DNA of 64,000 nucleotides from Adiantum capillus-veneris (Eukaryota; Streptophyta; Polypodiopsida; Polypodiales; Pteridaceae): the NCBI GenBank assembly GCA_014529385.2, contig CM043945.1, positions 149,035,241 through 149,099,240 on the forward strand, written 5' to 3'. Positions 43,751 through 55,341 of the stretch are shown piece by piece. Under the pieces are notes generated by a model. That model saw nothing but the letters and a program-made list of their open reading frames with translations, did not search any database and had not been told where the DNA came from. Position numbers and translations under genes: made by a program. Numbering within the stretch: the stretch's first letter is position 1; each line of letters opens with the position of its first letter.

Positions 43751-45283
43751 TTATCCTTGAATGCCGATTGAAGATGAGCAAAAGCTCAACTTCTCCTTGT
43801 TGACCACCTTTGTAAACATCTCTGCAAGATTTTCACTTGTATGCACCTTTCCTAGCTTTAGTTGTCCCTCTTCCAAAAGAGTCCGTATGAAGTGATGTCT
43901 CACCTCAATGTTCTTTGTCCTTGAATGAAAGGCTGAGTTCTTTGCAAGATGGATAGCACTTTGTCTATCACTATACAAGGCACAATTGTTTTGTTTGAAT
44001 CCAAGCTCTTCTAAGAATCTGTGAAGCCACAGAATTTCTTTGCTTGCCTCCGTCATTGCTACATACTATGCTTCTGTGGGGGGTAGAAAGTGAGACCACT
44101 TTCTGTAGCTTTGAAGCCCATCTTACTGTTGTGCCTCCAACCATGAAGACATAGCCAGTAGTGCTCCTTCGAGTATCTTTGTCACCTGCCATATTTCCAT
44201 TAGCATACCCTTCTAGAAAAATATCAGTTCCTCCAAAATAAAAAGCATTTGTTGTTGTCCCTTTTAGATACCTAAGTATCCACTTCATAGCTTGCCAGTG
44301 CTCTTTACCTGGGTTGTCCATGAACCTACTTACAACTCCCACTACATGTGCAATGTCTGGCCTTGTCCAGACCATAGCATACATAAGAGAACCTACCACT
44401 GCAGCATATGGAACTTTAGACATATAGGCTATCTCCTCTTGTGTCTTTGGACACATATCCTTGGTTAGGTTAAAGTGACTAGCCAAAGGTGTAGAAACAG
44501 TTTTTTCATTTTGCATTGCAAACCTTTCTCGTACCTTCTTGATGTAATCCTCTTGAGATAGCTTTATTTTCTTCTTCGTCCTTTCCCTTGATATCTTCAT
44601 ACCAAGTATCCTATTTGCAGCACCTAAATCTTTCATTGAAAAAGATTTAGACAACTCCTCTTTTAGGTCTTTGATGTCCTGCATGTTAGCACTTGCAATC
44701 AACATGTCATCAACATACAATATTAGAATGATGAACTTCCCATCTCCAAATTCTTCGTGTAGATACAATGATCTGAGTTGCATCTTTTGAATCCATGATC
44801 TAACATCCATCGATCGAACTTCAAGTACCATTGTCTTAATGCTTGCTTTAAACCATACAAGCTTTTCTTTAATCTGCAAACCATTTTCTCCTTACCTTTT
44901 ACTTCATACCCCTTTGGTTGAAGCATGTAAATTTCCTCCTCTAAGTCACCATGAGGGAATGCCGTATTTACATCCATTTGCTCGAAATTTAGATCATGAG
45001 CAGCCAGGAAGCTTAATACAAGCCTAATTGAGTTCATTTTTACAACATGAGAAAATATTTCATTGAAGTCAATACCTTTCTTTTGAGAAAACCCTTTTAC
45101 CACAAGCCTAAACTTGTACCTTTTCTTCCCACCTTCTTCTTCCTTCACCTTATACATCCATTTGTTCTGCAGTGCCTGCTTACCTTTAGGCAACTCAACC
45201 AACTCCCATGTTTGGTTGTAATGTAGTAATTCCATCTCCACTTGCATGCTCTTCATCCATTCTTCTTTGGATTCATGATGCAT
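43751..45283 (-). pseudogene. Copia-3 RT and RNase H
   Basis: From right to left: KEEWMKSMQVEMELLHYNQ, NKWMYKVKEEE, FNEIFSHVVKMNSIRLVLS, then FEQMDVNTAFPHGDLEEEIY with the first catalytic Asp. A frame slip near 44750 precedes LILYVDDMLIAS, the catalytic pair. GSLMYAMVWTRPDIAHVVGV and WILRYLKGTTTNAF follow. RNase H blocks are GYANGNMAGDKDTRRSTTGY, which has Asn where the family has the first Asp (GYTDSD), and, after another slip, KEILWLHRFLEELG and KNIEVRHHFIR. Near complete but broken in two or three places. Confidence 0.87.
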
Positions 45284-46300
45284 ACTTCTTCGTATGATTC
45301 TGGCTCTCCAGAATCTGAGATCAAGAGATGGTTGAAGGAAGGAACAAACCTTTCTGGAGGTCTACTTTCTCTTGTGGATCTTCGGGGAATAGGATGAGGC
45401 TCCTCATTTGGTTGACGTTGTTGCACGTTGTCACCATTTGCACTCCTTGAGTCTTTACCGTCCTCAAGCTCCATGTACTCATCACTTGTTTCTTTTGTTT
45501 GTTTTCTTTCCAAGTTATCTTTGTACATATTTTGTTCATTAAAAATTACATCCCTACCTCTAAGGATTTTACCATCTTCAGGATTCCATAGGCGATACCC
45601 AAAGTCACCTTCTCCATAGCCGATGAAGAAACACTTTTTTTATTTTGCATCTAGCTTTGACCTTAGACTTCTATCTATGTGCATGAAAGCCTCACACCCA
45701 AACACTTTGAGAAATGCATAATTCATCGGTTTACCTGACCATGCCTCTTCTGGAACTCCCCCATCCAATGTCATTGAGGGTGACCGGTTGATTAAGTAAA
45801 CAGACGTACTAACTGCTTCCGCCCAAAGCTCAAGCGGTAGGCCTGCATGTAGCTGCATGCTTTGTGCTCACTCCATGATTGTTATGTTCATCCTTTCGGA
45901 AATGCCACCTTGGGGTTGTTCTTTGCCTCCGAATGCCATTGCTAGCAGAAAAGCTTTCAAAAACTTGGCTGCAATATTCACCTCCATTGTCGGATCTGAG
46001 ACACTTAACCTTGGTACCTGCTTCATTCTCCACAAAGGCTTTCCACCTTTGAAATATGGAAAACACATCGGACTTATTCTTCATGACATAAACCCATGTT
46101 TTTCTAGTCGCATCGTCTATGAATGTTACATAGTACAATGAGCCACCAAGTGATAGTGTACTTGCAGGACCCCAAACATCAGAATGAACCAACTCAAGTT
46201 TTTAATTTTTTCTTTCATTTCCTGATTTTTGAAATTTTACCCTCTTTTGTTTACCATAAATACAATCTTCACAGAACTCTAGTAGAAGCTTCTTTGTTTG
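45253..46300 (-). pseudogene. Copia-3 integrase and linker
   Basis: The first catalytic Asp is in VHSDVWGPAS. YYVTFIDDATRKTWVYVMK follows, then KVKCLRSDNGGEYCS with the second Asp. A frame slip leads to the Glu in GGISERMN. WAEAVSTSVYLINRSP, EEAWSGKPMNYAFLKVFGC and FFIGYGEGDFGYRLWNPE complete the C-terminus. A linker rich in Glu, Ser and Pro joins it to RT. All catalytic residues remain but in different frames. Confidence 0.85.
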
Positions 46301-46850
46301 AAGGATTTGCATTCCTTTGGCACTCATATGCCCAAGCCGGTAGTGCCACACCGCACTGCCAACTTCTGTAGTTGTTGAACAAGCTTAAGGTTGTGTGCTG
46401 ATAGTACAGAAGTAAAGTGTACCGACCTTTTCTCCCTTGGCAACCACCAAAGATCCCTTTGAGATCTTCCACCGTTTGTTTCCGAATGCAATGTTGTGAC
46501 CTTCATCATCCAATTGTCCTGTAGAGATCAAATTTTTCCAAAGAGAAGGAACATGCCTAACATCTTTAAGCTTCCATTCATTTCCGTTAGCAGTTTTGAA
46601 AGAAAATGTACCTTTGCCGACAATCTCACAAGCTTCATCATCTCCCAAGTATACATACCCAAAATTACCTTTGGTGTAATCTTGGAAATGTTGCTTGTGT
46701 GGTGTCGCATGGAATGAAGCCCCGAAATCTACTATCCAGGAATTAGACACATTGTCTGATGAGAGAATTAGAGAATCTTGCTCTACTTTACCTGCCACAT
46801 TGGCCTCTGATGTTGGCTTTTTGTCTTGAGACTCAGACTCAGGCACTCGA
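46301..46850 (-). pseudogene. Copia-3 protease and pre-integrase
   Basis: NSWIVDFGASFHATPHKQHF is the protease core, with Phe in place of the Ser/Thr of D-S-G. VGKGTFSFKTANGNEWKL and VRHVPSLWKNLISTGQLDD follow, then KISKGSLVVAKGEKVGTLYF and, after a slip, the HHCC region (CQRNANPSNK). The frame opens immediately at the junction with B gag. Gag of copia-3 itself is absent. Confidence 0.82.
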
Positions 46851-49238
46851 GGTGTGTTTGTCCATGCTAAGGTGGTCTATTGGCCATCGCGCGCTTAAAT
46901 ACTATGCAATCCTTAGCTTGATGACCATAACTCCCTCAAGCATTGCAATTCCCATTGAATTTTACTCTAAAAATAGGACATTTACTAGTACTATGTGGAC
47001 CATAGCATACTGATCACCATTGTTGTTCCCTCTTGGATACGTATGATTGTTTTGTGGAGAACAATTGTCTTGAAGACTCTCTTGAATAGCCTTACTGAGA
47101 TCTGCTAAAGTCATCTCAGATATCTTTGGCTCCTTAGCAATAGGCTTTAGGGTCATCGGTTGATGGCCCGATGCTTGCAAGCTAATAGATTTCGGCTCAA
47201 CAGACGCTCGTTCTCCTTGAATCATTAAATTATCCTCCAATTGGATCGCACTGGTGGTGACTGATTGCTTCCCAAGTGGTGATACCTCTAATGACTAGGC
47301 CATTATAGATATCCTCATGTCGTAATCCCCTAATGAATCTATCAAGCAATTGATTATTATTGAAGCGCTCATTTGGATTACAACGAGAATTCAAATGCTT
47401 CAAGCGACCTATAAAGTCTCTCACCAGCTCTCCCTCCTCTTGTTGGGCGTTCTCGAGCTAAGAGGCTACACCCCAAAGCACTCCCTCTCGTATGTATTCT
47501 TTTAAGAACAATCTCCTAAGAGTAGGGTAAATCGTTTTTTCTTCCACCCTTAGGGTTCTATACCAATCCCCAGCCTTCCCACTTAAGGTTAGGCTTAAAG
47601 CATTACTCTTATGCAGGTCATTGTGTTCTCTTAGAAAATCACATATTTGTTCAAACACTTCGATATGATTTCTCACATCCCCATCTGCACTAAATTTTTG
47701 TGTGAGCTTGGCTATTTGTATTGCCTTACTTCTAGGCTCTCTATCAGGCGTGTTACGCATATTCTCAGCAATAGATCGACGGATCGCTTGAGCAAATGTT
47801 GCCAAGTCACCTAAGTGAGCAGGCACCATGGGTGAAGGCGCTCCAAAGACTACATTTGGAGTAGGTATTGACATTGGGCTTGGCGCTTAGGAAGCCCTTG
47901 GGTTCCAAGTTTGGTACGGTGTCATGCCATGTGGTGGCCCAAAGTTCATATGTGTGGTCCTAGGTATAACAGACGTCGGATGTGACATGCTAATGCCAGC
48001 CGGTATGGTCCCCTTGAAATAAGAGTTTGGGTGTTGTGGTTGTGGAGCATAGGTTATTGAAACAATGGGACGCGTGGGGGCTACATGAGTACGAGGATCC
48101 ATAGGTGTATACGATTGGTACACACTTGTACTACCATGTAGAGGTGCTTTACTAACAAATGAGGTCCATGGCGTGTTTCTTGGCATGCCTATCATTGGGG
48201 TAGGCATGGTAGCCGTGGTGTCATCAAGGGAAAGATGAGCTAGACTTGGAAAAGTAAAGCAACATATGGAGGATCCATCGGACTTACTGAGGGAGTCTCC
48301 ATTTGCAATAAGGTCGGTTGTTTAGCCTTCCTTGTATCCAAGAATCTCATGAGACCCGTTGAAGGCATGTGGATCCCCTTGTTCTGTCTCTCTAGCTCAA
48401 GAACCCTATGGATGACCTCACAAACTAGTAGCACCCGTTGTGATTTGTAGGACATCTAACCAACCCACGTGATAGGTGTGACCTGTGTATAGGTCAGTTA
48501 GAGTTTTCGTCTGTAGTTCGTACTCCCAGCTCTCATTTAGGAACGCTCTATCTAGGATTGAGGTGCTATGGGTGTCGATGCAATGTGGCTCTCTATGGGT
48601 TGACCCTTAGTGGTCGCTAATTCAGGAGCACTCGATTGCTCTCCTAGCAATGATATTGACATAGGGGCTTTTGCTTTTAACTCTCTTCTTTGCTTCGCCT
48701 TGCGTAAGATCTCGATTTCCTTTTCCCTAGCCGCAATGCTATACCGCTCAACTTCTTGTACTTTGGCAAGGCTTCTACCATCATGTAATATAACCTCGGA
48801 GGGGAATAGCTCTGAAGAGTCAGGGGGTGCAGTGAATGGAGTATTCACGTGTACACTCTCTAAGGGCATAGGGTCTACATTGGTCATGAATGGAGAATTT
48901 ATTTCCCCACCCCCCTCATTTACATCATTAGCTCTCTGTTCGAAGCGAGTAACTCTACTAAAGGTTTCCTTCAAGCGACTAAGCATGCTCGGCCCGGATC
49001 ATGGGCCCATGGGATGCATGTCTTGGCTTGAGCTATCAGGATTAGGCATTGGGTAAACCTCCATGATGTCTTAGTCAGAGGAAGTGTCACTGAACGCAAT
49101 ATGCGGGTCCTCAGTGGTACTACCTTGGGTCCCTGCCAAGGGCCTAGAACCTAAGGTAGGTGGGTATTGAGAACTTGCGTAAGTTGAAGTGCTCACTAGT
49201 TGCTCAGTCTCTAGCACATGACCAGAGCACAGATACAT
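46851..49238 (-). pseudogene. Element B gag
   Basis: Starts at the ATG of MYLCSGHVLETEQL, matching A and C. It runs through SLLGEQSSAPELATTKG, several stops and a slip, then the Pro/Met-rich spacer and the capsid (NHIEVFEQICDFL, GKAGDWYRTL, LDRFIRGLRHEDIY). The first knuckle has lost its leading Cys context, and in the second the middle Cys codon is TGA (near 46925). It ends at the copia-3 junction, so knuckles three and four are missing. Confidence 0.8.
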
Positions 49239-49956
49239 GTGCCTTTGGCACCCTACAAGCATCGACAAATAACCTCAAAGATTAACAGCTTAATTTTTTG
49301 GCATTTTGCACCCCATTTTCACTCATTTTTTGATGTTTTTTAATGTTTTTAATGATCGATTTTTGGATTAGAGTGTGTGATAGCTCGAAATGAGCGTATC
49401 GCTTAAGCTATCGTGGTGTGCTTTACAGCACAGTGTTTGGTTACGCAAAGCTCCATTGGTCCTCAAAAGGGTCGATTTTTACTTACAAGGTGACTGAGGC
49501 CTGAGCCTAAGCGTGGGCTTGGGCCTGGAAATATTCCCAAGCCTGATCCTACCTTTATAATTTATTTATTTTTTTAAAATTTTTTTTTTTTTGGGATAAG
49601 GTCGCCGGGGCGTGCCGCGCACGCGAGTACACACACACCTAACCTACCTACTTACAACTAACAGAGCTATTGTTACACACTAACATAATACTAGAGTAAC
49701 TAATTAACTAACAGATCTACTTATTGTACCTTACAAAACTAACATTATAGCTCTACTACCTTAATTCTAACACCTTATGAATAGAAAACACAGTAAATTG
49801 CAACACCTTATTAACAAAAACAGTACACTGCAACAAAACAAACGTCACAAATCCTTCTCAACAAGCCCCACACCTTCTTTCTCTACCTTTCCTACATTTC
49901 ATAATGCACCATAAAGCAGCATAGAGTGCTATTCGAGCTTAATGCAAGGCATTTCC
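49239..49956 (-). other. Element B leader
   Basis: Untranslated region between primer site and gag. It holds the family hairpin at 49377-49402 and an AT-rich block near 49556-49592. No coding frame. Confidence 0.55.
49377..49402 (-). promoter_or_regulatory. Conserved leader hairpin (B copy)
   Basis: In the RNA sense the arms are GCGATA-C-GCTCA and CGAGC-TATCAC around a TTT loop, with two mismatches relative to C. Confidence 0.5.
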
Positions 49957-49974
49957 TCGATAGTGGTGCCAAAA
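49957..49974 (-). other. Degenerate primer binding site of element B
   Basis: The minus strand reads TGGCACCACTATCGAGGA. It aligns with the tRNA-Asp site of A and C with several substitutions. Confidence 0.6.
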
Positions 49975-49975
49975 A

Positions 49976-50210
49976 TATGCACGTCTGTCGCACGTGTCAA
50001 TGCAAGGGACTTGCCGTACACTGTGTGTGAGCCACAAATGGCTGCAAGCACACAACCAGACTAATCTAGCAAGCTCAAGAGAGCAAGGGTGTGTCACTCA
50101 TTGCCCTATGATCACCTTCGTGCAGGATTCCTCGCCACTAAGAAGAAGGAGCTACCACCGTGCCTCGCTCAACCGCCTCGCCGCCGTTGTGCCATTGTTG
50201 CAATGCTCTC

Positions 50211-50274
<64 letters not shown>

Positions 50275-50548
50275 GCTCATGCATACACACACACAAGGAG
50301 ATGAAGAAGAAGATGGAGATGGAGCAAGAGCACTCTTCAATTGCACAAATGAGAGAATGAGTGATTTTTAGGTTTAGGTGACTTTTATATGAGCTCGCCC
50401 ATTCACACTTGGGCGCCCATGTTTAGCCAACTAACCCTTGAATGTTCCAGTTAGAGTGCACCTCTCATCGACGATCACTCTACATTTTTCCTATTGGGTC
50501 GACAAGCCCGGCCCATGACTACTAGAAGTGGACGCCGGTGGGTTAACA
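49976..50548 (-). repeat. Element B 5' LTR
   Basis: An A-family LTR. The terminal dinucleotide next to the primer site has mutated (plus strand TATGCACG in place of TGTGCGCG). It contains an uninterrupted (CT)n run of about 60 bases at 50211-50271, where A and C have shorter mixed tracts. Confidence 0.88.
50211..50271. repeat. Long (CT)n microsatellite
   Basis: A nearly pure CT dinucleotide run in the B LTR. Confidence 0.95.
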
Positions 50549-51167
50549 ACCTGTTCAACTGCACGCTGTCTAGTCTTGTTTTTTTTTGGAAGAAACTCTT
50601 GCACAATAGCAATGTGCATAATGCATCAAACTTGACAACTTCAGGATTTCCTTGGGTCATAAGTCTCCAAGTACTAGCAAAAGTTTGGTAAGAATCTGGC
50701 AAGGCATCAAGAACAGTCTGCACAAGGGAACTGTCTAAAATGACTTCACCGGCAAAAATAAGTTGCTCATTGATATCCTTCACACCAGCAAGGAAAGTGT
50801 CCATATCATCTTCCTCATACATAATCTTTGATTCCAGCTCTTTACGCAGCAATGCAAGTTTAGCCTCATTGCAACTTGCATAAAGATCAGCCAGAATATC
50901 TCAAGCCTGTTTGGTAGATTTTATTGAACAAATGTGGGGAGTAATAGTGCGCTTCACAGACAGCACAATCAATGCATGAGCTACAACATCCTCAACATCA
51001 CCTACATCCTCAGAACCAAGACGTACATCAATGCCCTGCATAATATTCCAGACGCCCTTCAACACAAGAACATGTTGCATCATATAAGCCCACATAGGGT
51101 AACTATCCCCATCCAATCTATCCTCAGCAACAAACATCTTGAACACATATGTGTTGTTGTCAGCCAT
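50549..51167 (-). pseudogene. Copia-1 gag N-terminal part
   Basis: The ATG opens MADNNTYVFKMFVAEDRLDG, then YPMWAYMMQHVLVLKGVWN, the usual N-terminus of plant copia gag (UBN2-like). One in-frame TGA interrupts at KSTKQA. The frame then continues with LLRKELESKIMYEEDDMDTF and DALPDSYQTFASTWRLMTQG. It ends at the element B junction and continues at 38369. Confidence 0.85.
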
Positions 51168-51506
51168 GGTAAATGATGCACATGATGTGAAAACTGCCCG
51201 AAATGAGGAGAAGTGAGACCAGCACATGCTATATAGCACAACCCATAGTAAATTGTATGGGACCTGTTATGCAGTAATTGGGACTGACAAAAATTTTGCA
51301 CAAAATGACAAATTTGCCTATGCAGCCCTAGCTGTAGTGGAACGGAGGTCGAAATGAGCCCGAATCAGAAATTTGAGCAGACTAAGCTCTTCAAGCTATA
51401 TCGAAAAAAAAAAGACATGTGAATGCTTGCCAAATCTCACAGAAATCAAAGAAAGTGAGCAGGCGTGTGCTTGAGCTTGGCGACTAAGCCCGGGAGGACG
51501 TGACCT
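51168..51506 (-). other. Copia-1 leader
   Basis: Untranslated sequence between primer site and gag. No frame or repeat stands out. Confidence 0.55.
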
Positions 51507-51518
51507 GCACTGATACCA
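51507..51518 (-). other. Copia-1 primer binding site
   Basis: The minus strand reads TGGTATCAGTGC two bases after the LTR. It matches the initiator-Met complement except at one base. Confidence 0.85.
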
Positions 51519-51520
51519 AT

Positions 51521-51868
51521 TGTTGGAATTAGGGTTGCAGGGAAACGTGCACATCTTGGAGAAAATGAAGGAAGATCAATGCACACAATAGAGAGTGTAT
51601 TACTTAGTGTGCAATAGAAAGATAGATAGCCCTAGAGTGATGGGCGTATATACAATGCATGGGGGGAAAAACCTCCAAAATAGGGAAAAAATACCCCGGC
51701 GGTCCTAGTGTGTTCACACACATCACTACCACATGTATATGGTAATAGAATCAATGAGTGTAAAGCTCCCACGATGTCAATACATGAGTTGTACCTATTG
51801 CATAAGACACTGTAAAAGTATGAGCCAATCATCAAGCTCACCCAGTGCGGTATCAAGGCATACATGCA
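51521..51868 (-). repeat. Copia-1 LTR
   Basis: On the minus strand it runs from TGCATGTATGCC to AATTCCAACA. A primer site follows it and a polypurine tract precedes it, so it lies between two internal regions. Confidence 0.85.
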
Positions 51869-51884
51869 CTAATCTCCCACTTGC
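51869..51884 (-). other. Polypurine tract upstream of the copia-1 LTR
   Basis: The minus strand reads GCAAGTGGGAGATTAG directly before the LTR. A 3' LTR is normally preceded by this, so sequence to the right should be the 3' end of another copia copy. Confidence 0.7.
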
Positions 51885-53527
51885 AAACAATACCGCACGA
51901 AAGCCCTGAGTGCAACATGCAATCACAACTTGATTGCATCAAATCATACACATAAAATTGCTGGAAAGAAATTGCCACTTAAAATGGCTATCAAACCCAA
52001 ATAACCAATAAGCTGCCAAGCTCAAAAACAAGCAATAAATGTGCATCATATCCGCACTCAATATGCATCAAATCTCTATGAAACATGTCTTGTGAAAACC
52101 TATGAAAGAAGCTACACCTGTTTGCTCAAAAAACCATGTCTCTCAAGAGACCACTTTGATGCCGTGTAAATGTCTCCGTGATTTTTTGCCCAAATATACC
52201 AAAAAACTCTAAAACCACAAGCTTTGCATGAGCTAAAATTGCATCTTCAACTCATAATTTATGCACCCAACTTTGAGCACCTGCCATGCTTCCAAAATTG
52301 CATCAAATTTGCACATTGTACGAAAATAGAAAACCTAAAATTCTTGTATATAGCCAATCTGAGCTAAACATCAGCAAAACATCGAGGAATTTGCAAAAAG
52401 TTTCTTCTGCAAAGCTATAGACCACATTGAAACAAAGGGGCATCACGGGTAGAATTTTCATATCTCCTCTCTATAAGGAGAAAACAAATTTGAAAACAGT
52501 ATTGTTGTACACATATTGTTTAGGCAAGCACCTTCACTTACACACTATCCTTCACTTACATTGTTTAGGCAAGCACCTTCACTTACACACTATCCTTCAC
52601 ATTTTCTTCTGAGCTTCCACAAGAGCATACATCATTCTTAGCTGAGCTCACAAGCTCCCATTGCATTCTCACAAAGCTCACAATTTTTAGGGCAGCACCT
52701 TCACTTACACTATCTCCATGTTGTATATCATTGGAAAGCTTTTGACAAGGAGAATCCAAAATTGCAATGTCCACAAAATTTTGATAAGATTTGCAAAAAT
52801 CTTACTGTGTCCTACTTTTTGCTAATCCAACCACCAAAAATTGAAATAGTGGTACCACTAATACATGCTTTCACCCATGATGACATAGGAGCAAGCAAGT
52901 GAAAACTTTTTTGGGGGTTTTGCAACTATCTGTTTGAATAGAAAAAAAATTGGTATTGCAAGACAAGGTGAAAATCAAGCTTGAAACTTGGAGATAACTC
53001 AAAAGAGGAGACTCTTAACAATTGAATCTGGTTGGTATCAGACCAAGTGGTCAGCTATTTGTTTCCTTTGAGCATCACAAGTCTTTATGTACCTTCGATC
53101 TAAACATGTACTTGCAAATCAGGGATTTAGTAGAGAAATTGAGAGCATAGTGTCAATTGAAGAGAGTGTCAACCAAGGGGGGCTGCTAGAAACCATAGTT
53201 GAGAAAGTGGCTGACACTCATTCCGACTCAACCTTAGACATGTGTTTGTATTCCATCCAGTGAGGAGATGGAACATCACTACGGTTTAAGCATATATATT
53301 AACCTTCTATAAGACCAACACTCATGGGGCTCATATTTATTTGGAGCCTAATGAGGAGTATCCATTTAGAAAGTTTTCTACTTGTTGGCTCTAAGCTCCT
53401 CCTCCTCCAATTGGATACCATGGTCATCAACTCAGAATACAGCAGCCATCAGATGGAATGCAGACAAGGTGATGCTTCTAGACAAGCAAGCAACGGTCTC
53501 AATTTTTTGGTGTAGGGCCTCGCATGT
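51885..53527. other. Unassigned sequence, possibly old copia 3' flank
   Basis: No copia protein can be read although a polypurine tract ends it on the left. A 52-base unit with CACCTTCACTTACAC is tandemly duplicated at about 52516-52600, and a further copy of the core lies at 52698. Otherwise I see nothing. Confidence 0.4.
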
Positions 53528-53833
53528 ATGGCCTGTGCAATCTACTTTCTGTCACATACTGCATATGGTGTAGCTTGTGGAATCACAGACCTACGCCAGT
53601 TGCCACAATATGGAAAACATGATCTGTTGAAACAAAAGCAGCCAATCATTCAACTTATAGAAGAGGTCCCGCAGGTTGATGCATCTGAGGAGATCCAAGT
53701 GCTCTACCTCAATGTGCTTGCGACAGATGCTGATGACAAAACGCGTCATTCAAAGATACCAAGGTGCGAGGACGAGGATCCTTCAAATAAGGGCAAGAGG
53801 AAAGTATATTTTGTATCATTTCTAGATGATTAG
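53528..53833 (+). CDS. Unrecognised ORF, possibly a gene fragment
   Basis: An open frame of 101 codons from MACAIYFLSHTAYGVACGIT to a TAG. It has a hydrophobic start, then an acidic and finally a basic tail (DEDPSNKGKRKVYF). AATAAA lies within a few bases after the stop, which fits a polyadenylation signal. The frame extends upstream only to a nearby stop. No domain is recognised. It may be a host or transposon exon relic, or chance. Confidence 0.25.
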   Translation: MACAIYFLSHTAYGVACGITDLRQLPQYGKHDLLKQKQPIIQLIEEVPQVDASEEIQVLYLNVLATDADDKTRHSKIPRCEDEDPSNKGKRKVYFVSFLDD

Positions 53834-54366
53834 AAATAAATAAAATGTATTTGTTTTATGCATCGAAGTTAGATTGATTATGTAACAATGTCTTGCTCTG
53901 TACTTTTTTTGTTGCAACCATCGTTCACATTATGAAAAGTTGAAATGATAAGAGTATCAATGTCTTGCCGCATTTTTTATTTTGTTGCAACCATCATTCA
54001 CAATATGAAAAGCTGAAATCTCATTGATTCTTTTAGATACATTAATTTTGGTGTTTAGATCTTGCTATGGTTGAGAGTGATTCAAGCTTACAAGCTTCTA
54101 ATGACATTTTTTGCAATATGCTTGAGAATTTCGTTTGTGTCTTAGATATTCTAGGTACTACTAGATTTGGTAAAGTTGAGCATATCTAAGTTGTATCACT
54201 TAGAGCATGAGTCAAAGTCTATGGAATTCAAGTATGGTGGAATAAAGGAGAAAAATACAAAAGACACTCATGCATCAAGTACTATGAGATATGAATGGAG
54301 AAGCTTCTACTTGAAAAACCCTACTTGGATAAGTGGAAGCTATTGAAACATCTTTTGATGTCACAT
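53834..54366. other. Non-coding with a short duplication
   Basis: A block of about 68 bases with CAATGTCTTG and TTGCAACCAT is repeated in imperfect tandem at about 53885-54020. No coding frame is seen. Confidence 0.5.
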
Positions 54367-55341
54367 GTGCTATATTTATTCCTTGAAGCACCTATCTTTT
54401 GATGTCACCTATCAACTCCATTTTTGTGTTGCATGGTTTTTTTGAAAGTTATCTTGTATGCATATATAGTGTTTTTCAATTGACACTTGCATTAGGCACT
54501 CTTATTTCTTTCTCACAAGCACTCACCTTGCATCATGAGGTACTATAATCACAAGTGCTAAATAAAAGCTTATACTAAGAAATTTTTTTCCCACCAAGTT
54601 TTTTTCCTTTGATTATCCAAGTTTTAGACCCTAGCATAGAAACACACATCACTACTCTCTTGTATATATTCCTTTTACATTGTACCCAGTAATAAGAAGG
54701 CTTGCTATAGGTGCCCAATGGCAAAAGAATTACAATGGGGACATACATGTTTGAGCTATGCTTTGCCAATAGTACATTTGGGCTTCAAGGTCATTAAAAA
54801 CACTCCATCAAGGAGAAGGGAAAACATATAAATAGTTATAGAGTGTATAAAATGGCAAAGTGCTATATTTATTCCTTGAAGCACCTATCAACTCCATTTT
54901 TGTGTTGCATGGTTTTTTTGAAAGTTATCATGTATGCAAATATAGTGTTTTGCAATTGACACTTGCATTAGGCACTCTTATTTATTTCTCCCAAGCACTC
55001 ACCTTGCATGATGAGGTACTATAATCACAAGTGCTAAACTCAAATAAAAGCTTATACTAAAGAAACTTTTTCCCACCAAGTTTTGTTCCTTTGATTATCC
55101 AAGTTTTAGAACCTAGCATAGAAACACACATCACTACTCTCTTGTATATATTCCTTTTACATTGTACCCAGTAATAAGAAGGCTTGCTATAGGTGCCCAA
55201 TGGCAAAAGAATTGCAATGGGGACATACATGTTTGAGCTATGCTTTGCCAATAGTACATTTGGGCTTCAAGGTCATAAAAAACACTCCATCAAGGAGAAG
55301 GGAAAACATATGAATAGTTACAGAGTGTATAAAATGACAAA
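54367..55341. repeat. Two-copy tandem duplication of about 490 bp
   Basis: Copy one is 54367-54859 and copy two 54860-55341. They are highly similar and differ by a 16-base segment present only in copy one, a 6-base segment only in copy two, and scattered substitutions. The unit encodes no recognisable protein. Confidence 0.92.

Larger units (their letters stand above)
42904..46850 (-). mobile_element. Copia-3: 5'-truncated Ty1/copia element inside B
   Basis: It has a 3' LTR (42904-43690), polypurine tract, RNase H, RT, integrase and protease in copia order on the minus strand. Gag and the 5' LTR are missing. At about 46850 it joins directly to B gag (TPRVP). The join removed B's third and fourth zinc knuckles. 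Confidence 0.85.
38370..50548 (-). mobile_element. Element B: A-family member, rearranged
   Basis: A-family LTRs lie at 38370-38561 and 49976-50548, with the gag, tail and polypurine tracts of that family in minus orientation. The outside bases are GCCTG (38365-38369) and ACCTG (50549-50553), a 4-of-5 duplication. Inside it holds copia-3 and an integrase-protease segment not found in A or C. It splits copia-1 in gag. Confidence 0.85.
3905..51868 (-). mobile_element. Copia-1: Ty1/copia element split by four insertions
   Basis: Five blocks on the minus strand together make one copia element read right to left: LTR and primer site (51507-51868), gag start (50549-51167), gag knuckle and protease (37701-38369), pre-integrase and integrase (10404-11260), and integrase tail to RT start (3905-4560). 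The protein frame runs across the insertion points once the inserts are set aside. The ATCAT duplication at 11256-11260 and 37701-37705 proves one of the joins. The rest of RT, RNase H and the 3' LTR are not seen left of the LINE. Confidence 0.85.

Noticed and set aside
50089-50371. Leu/Ser-repeat proteins around 50.2 kb
   Set aside because: They are translations of the CT microsatellite.
54367-55341. CRISPR-like or satellite array
   Set aside because: Only two long units and no spacers, so it is a plain duplication.
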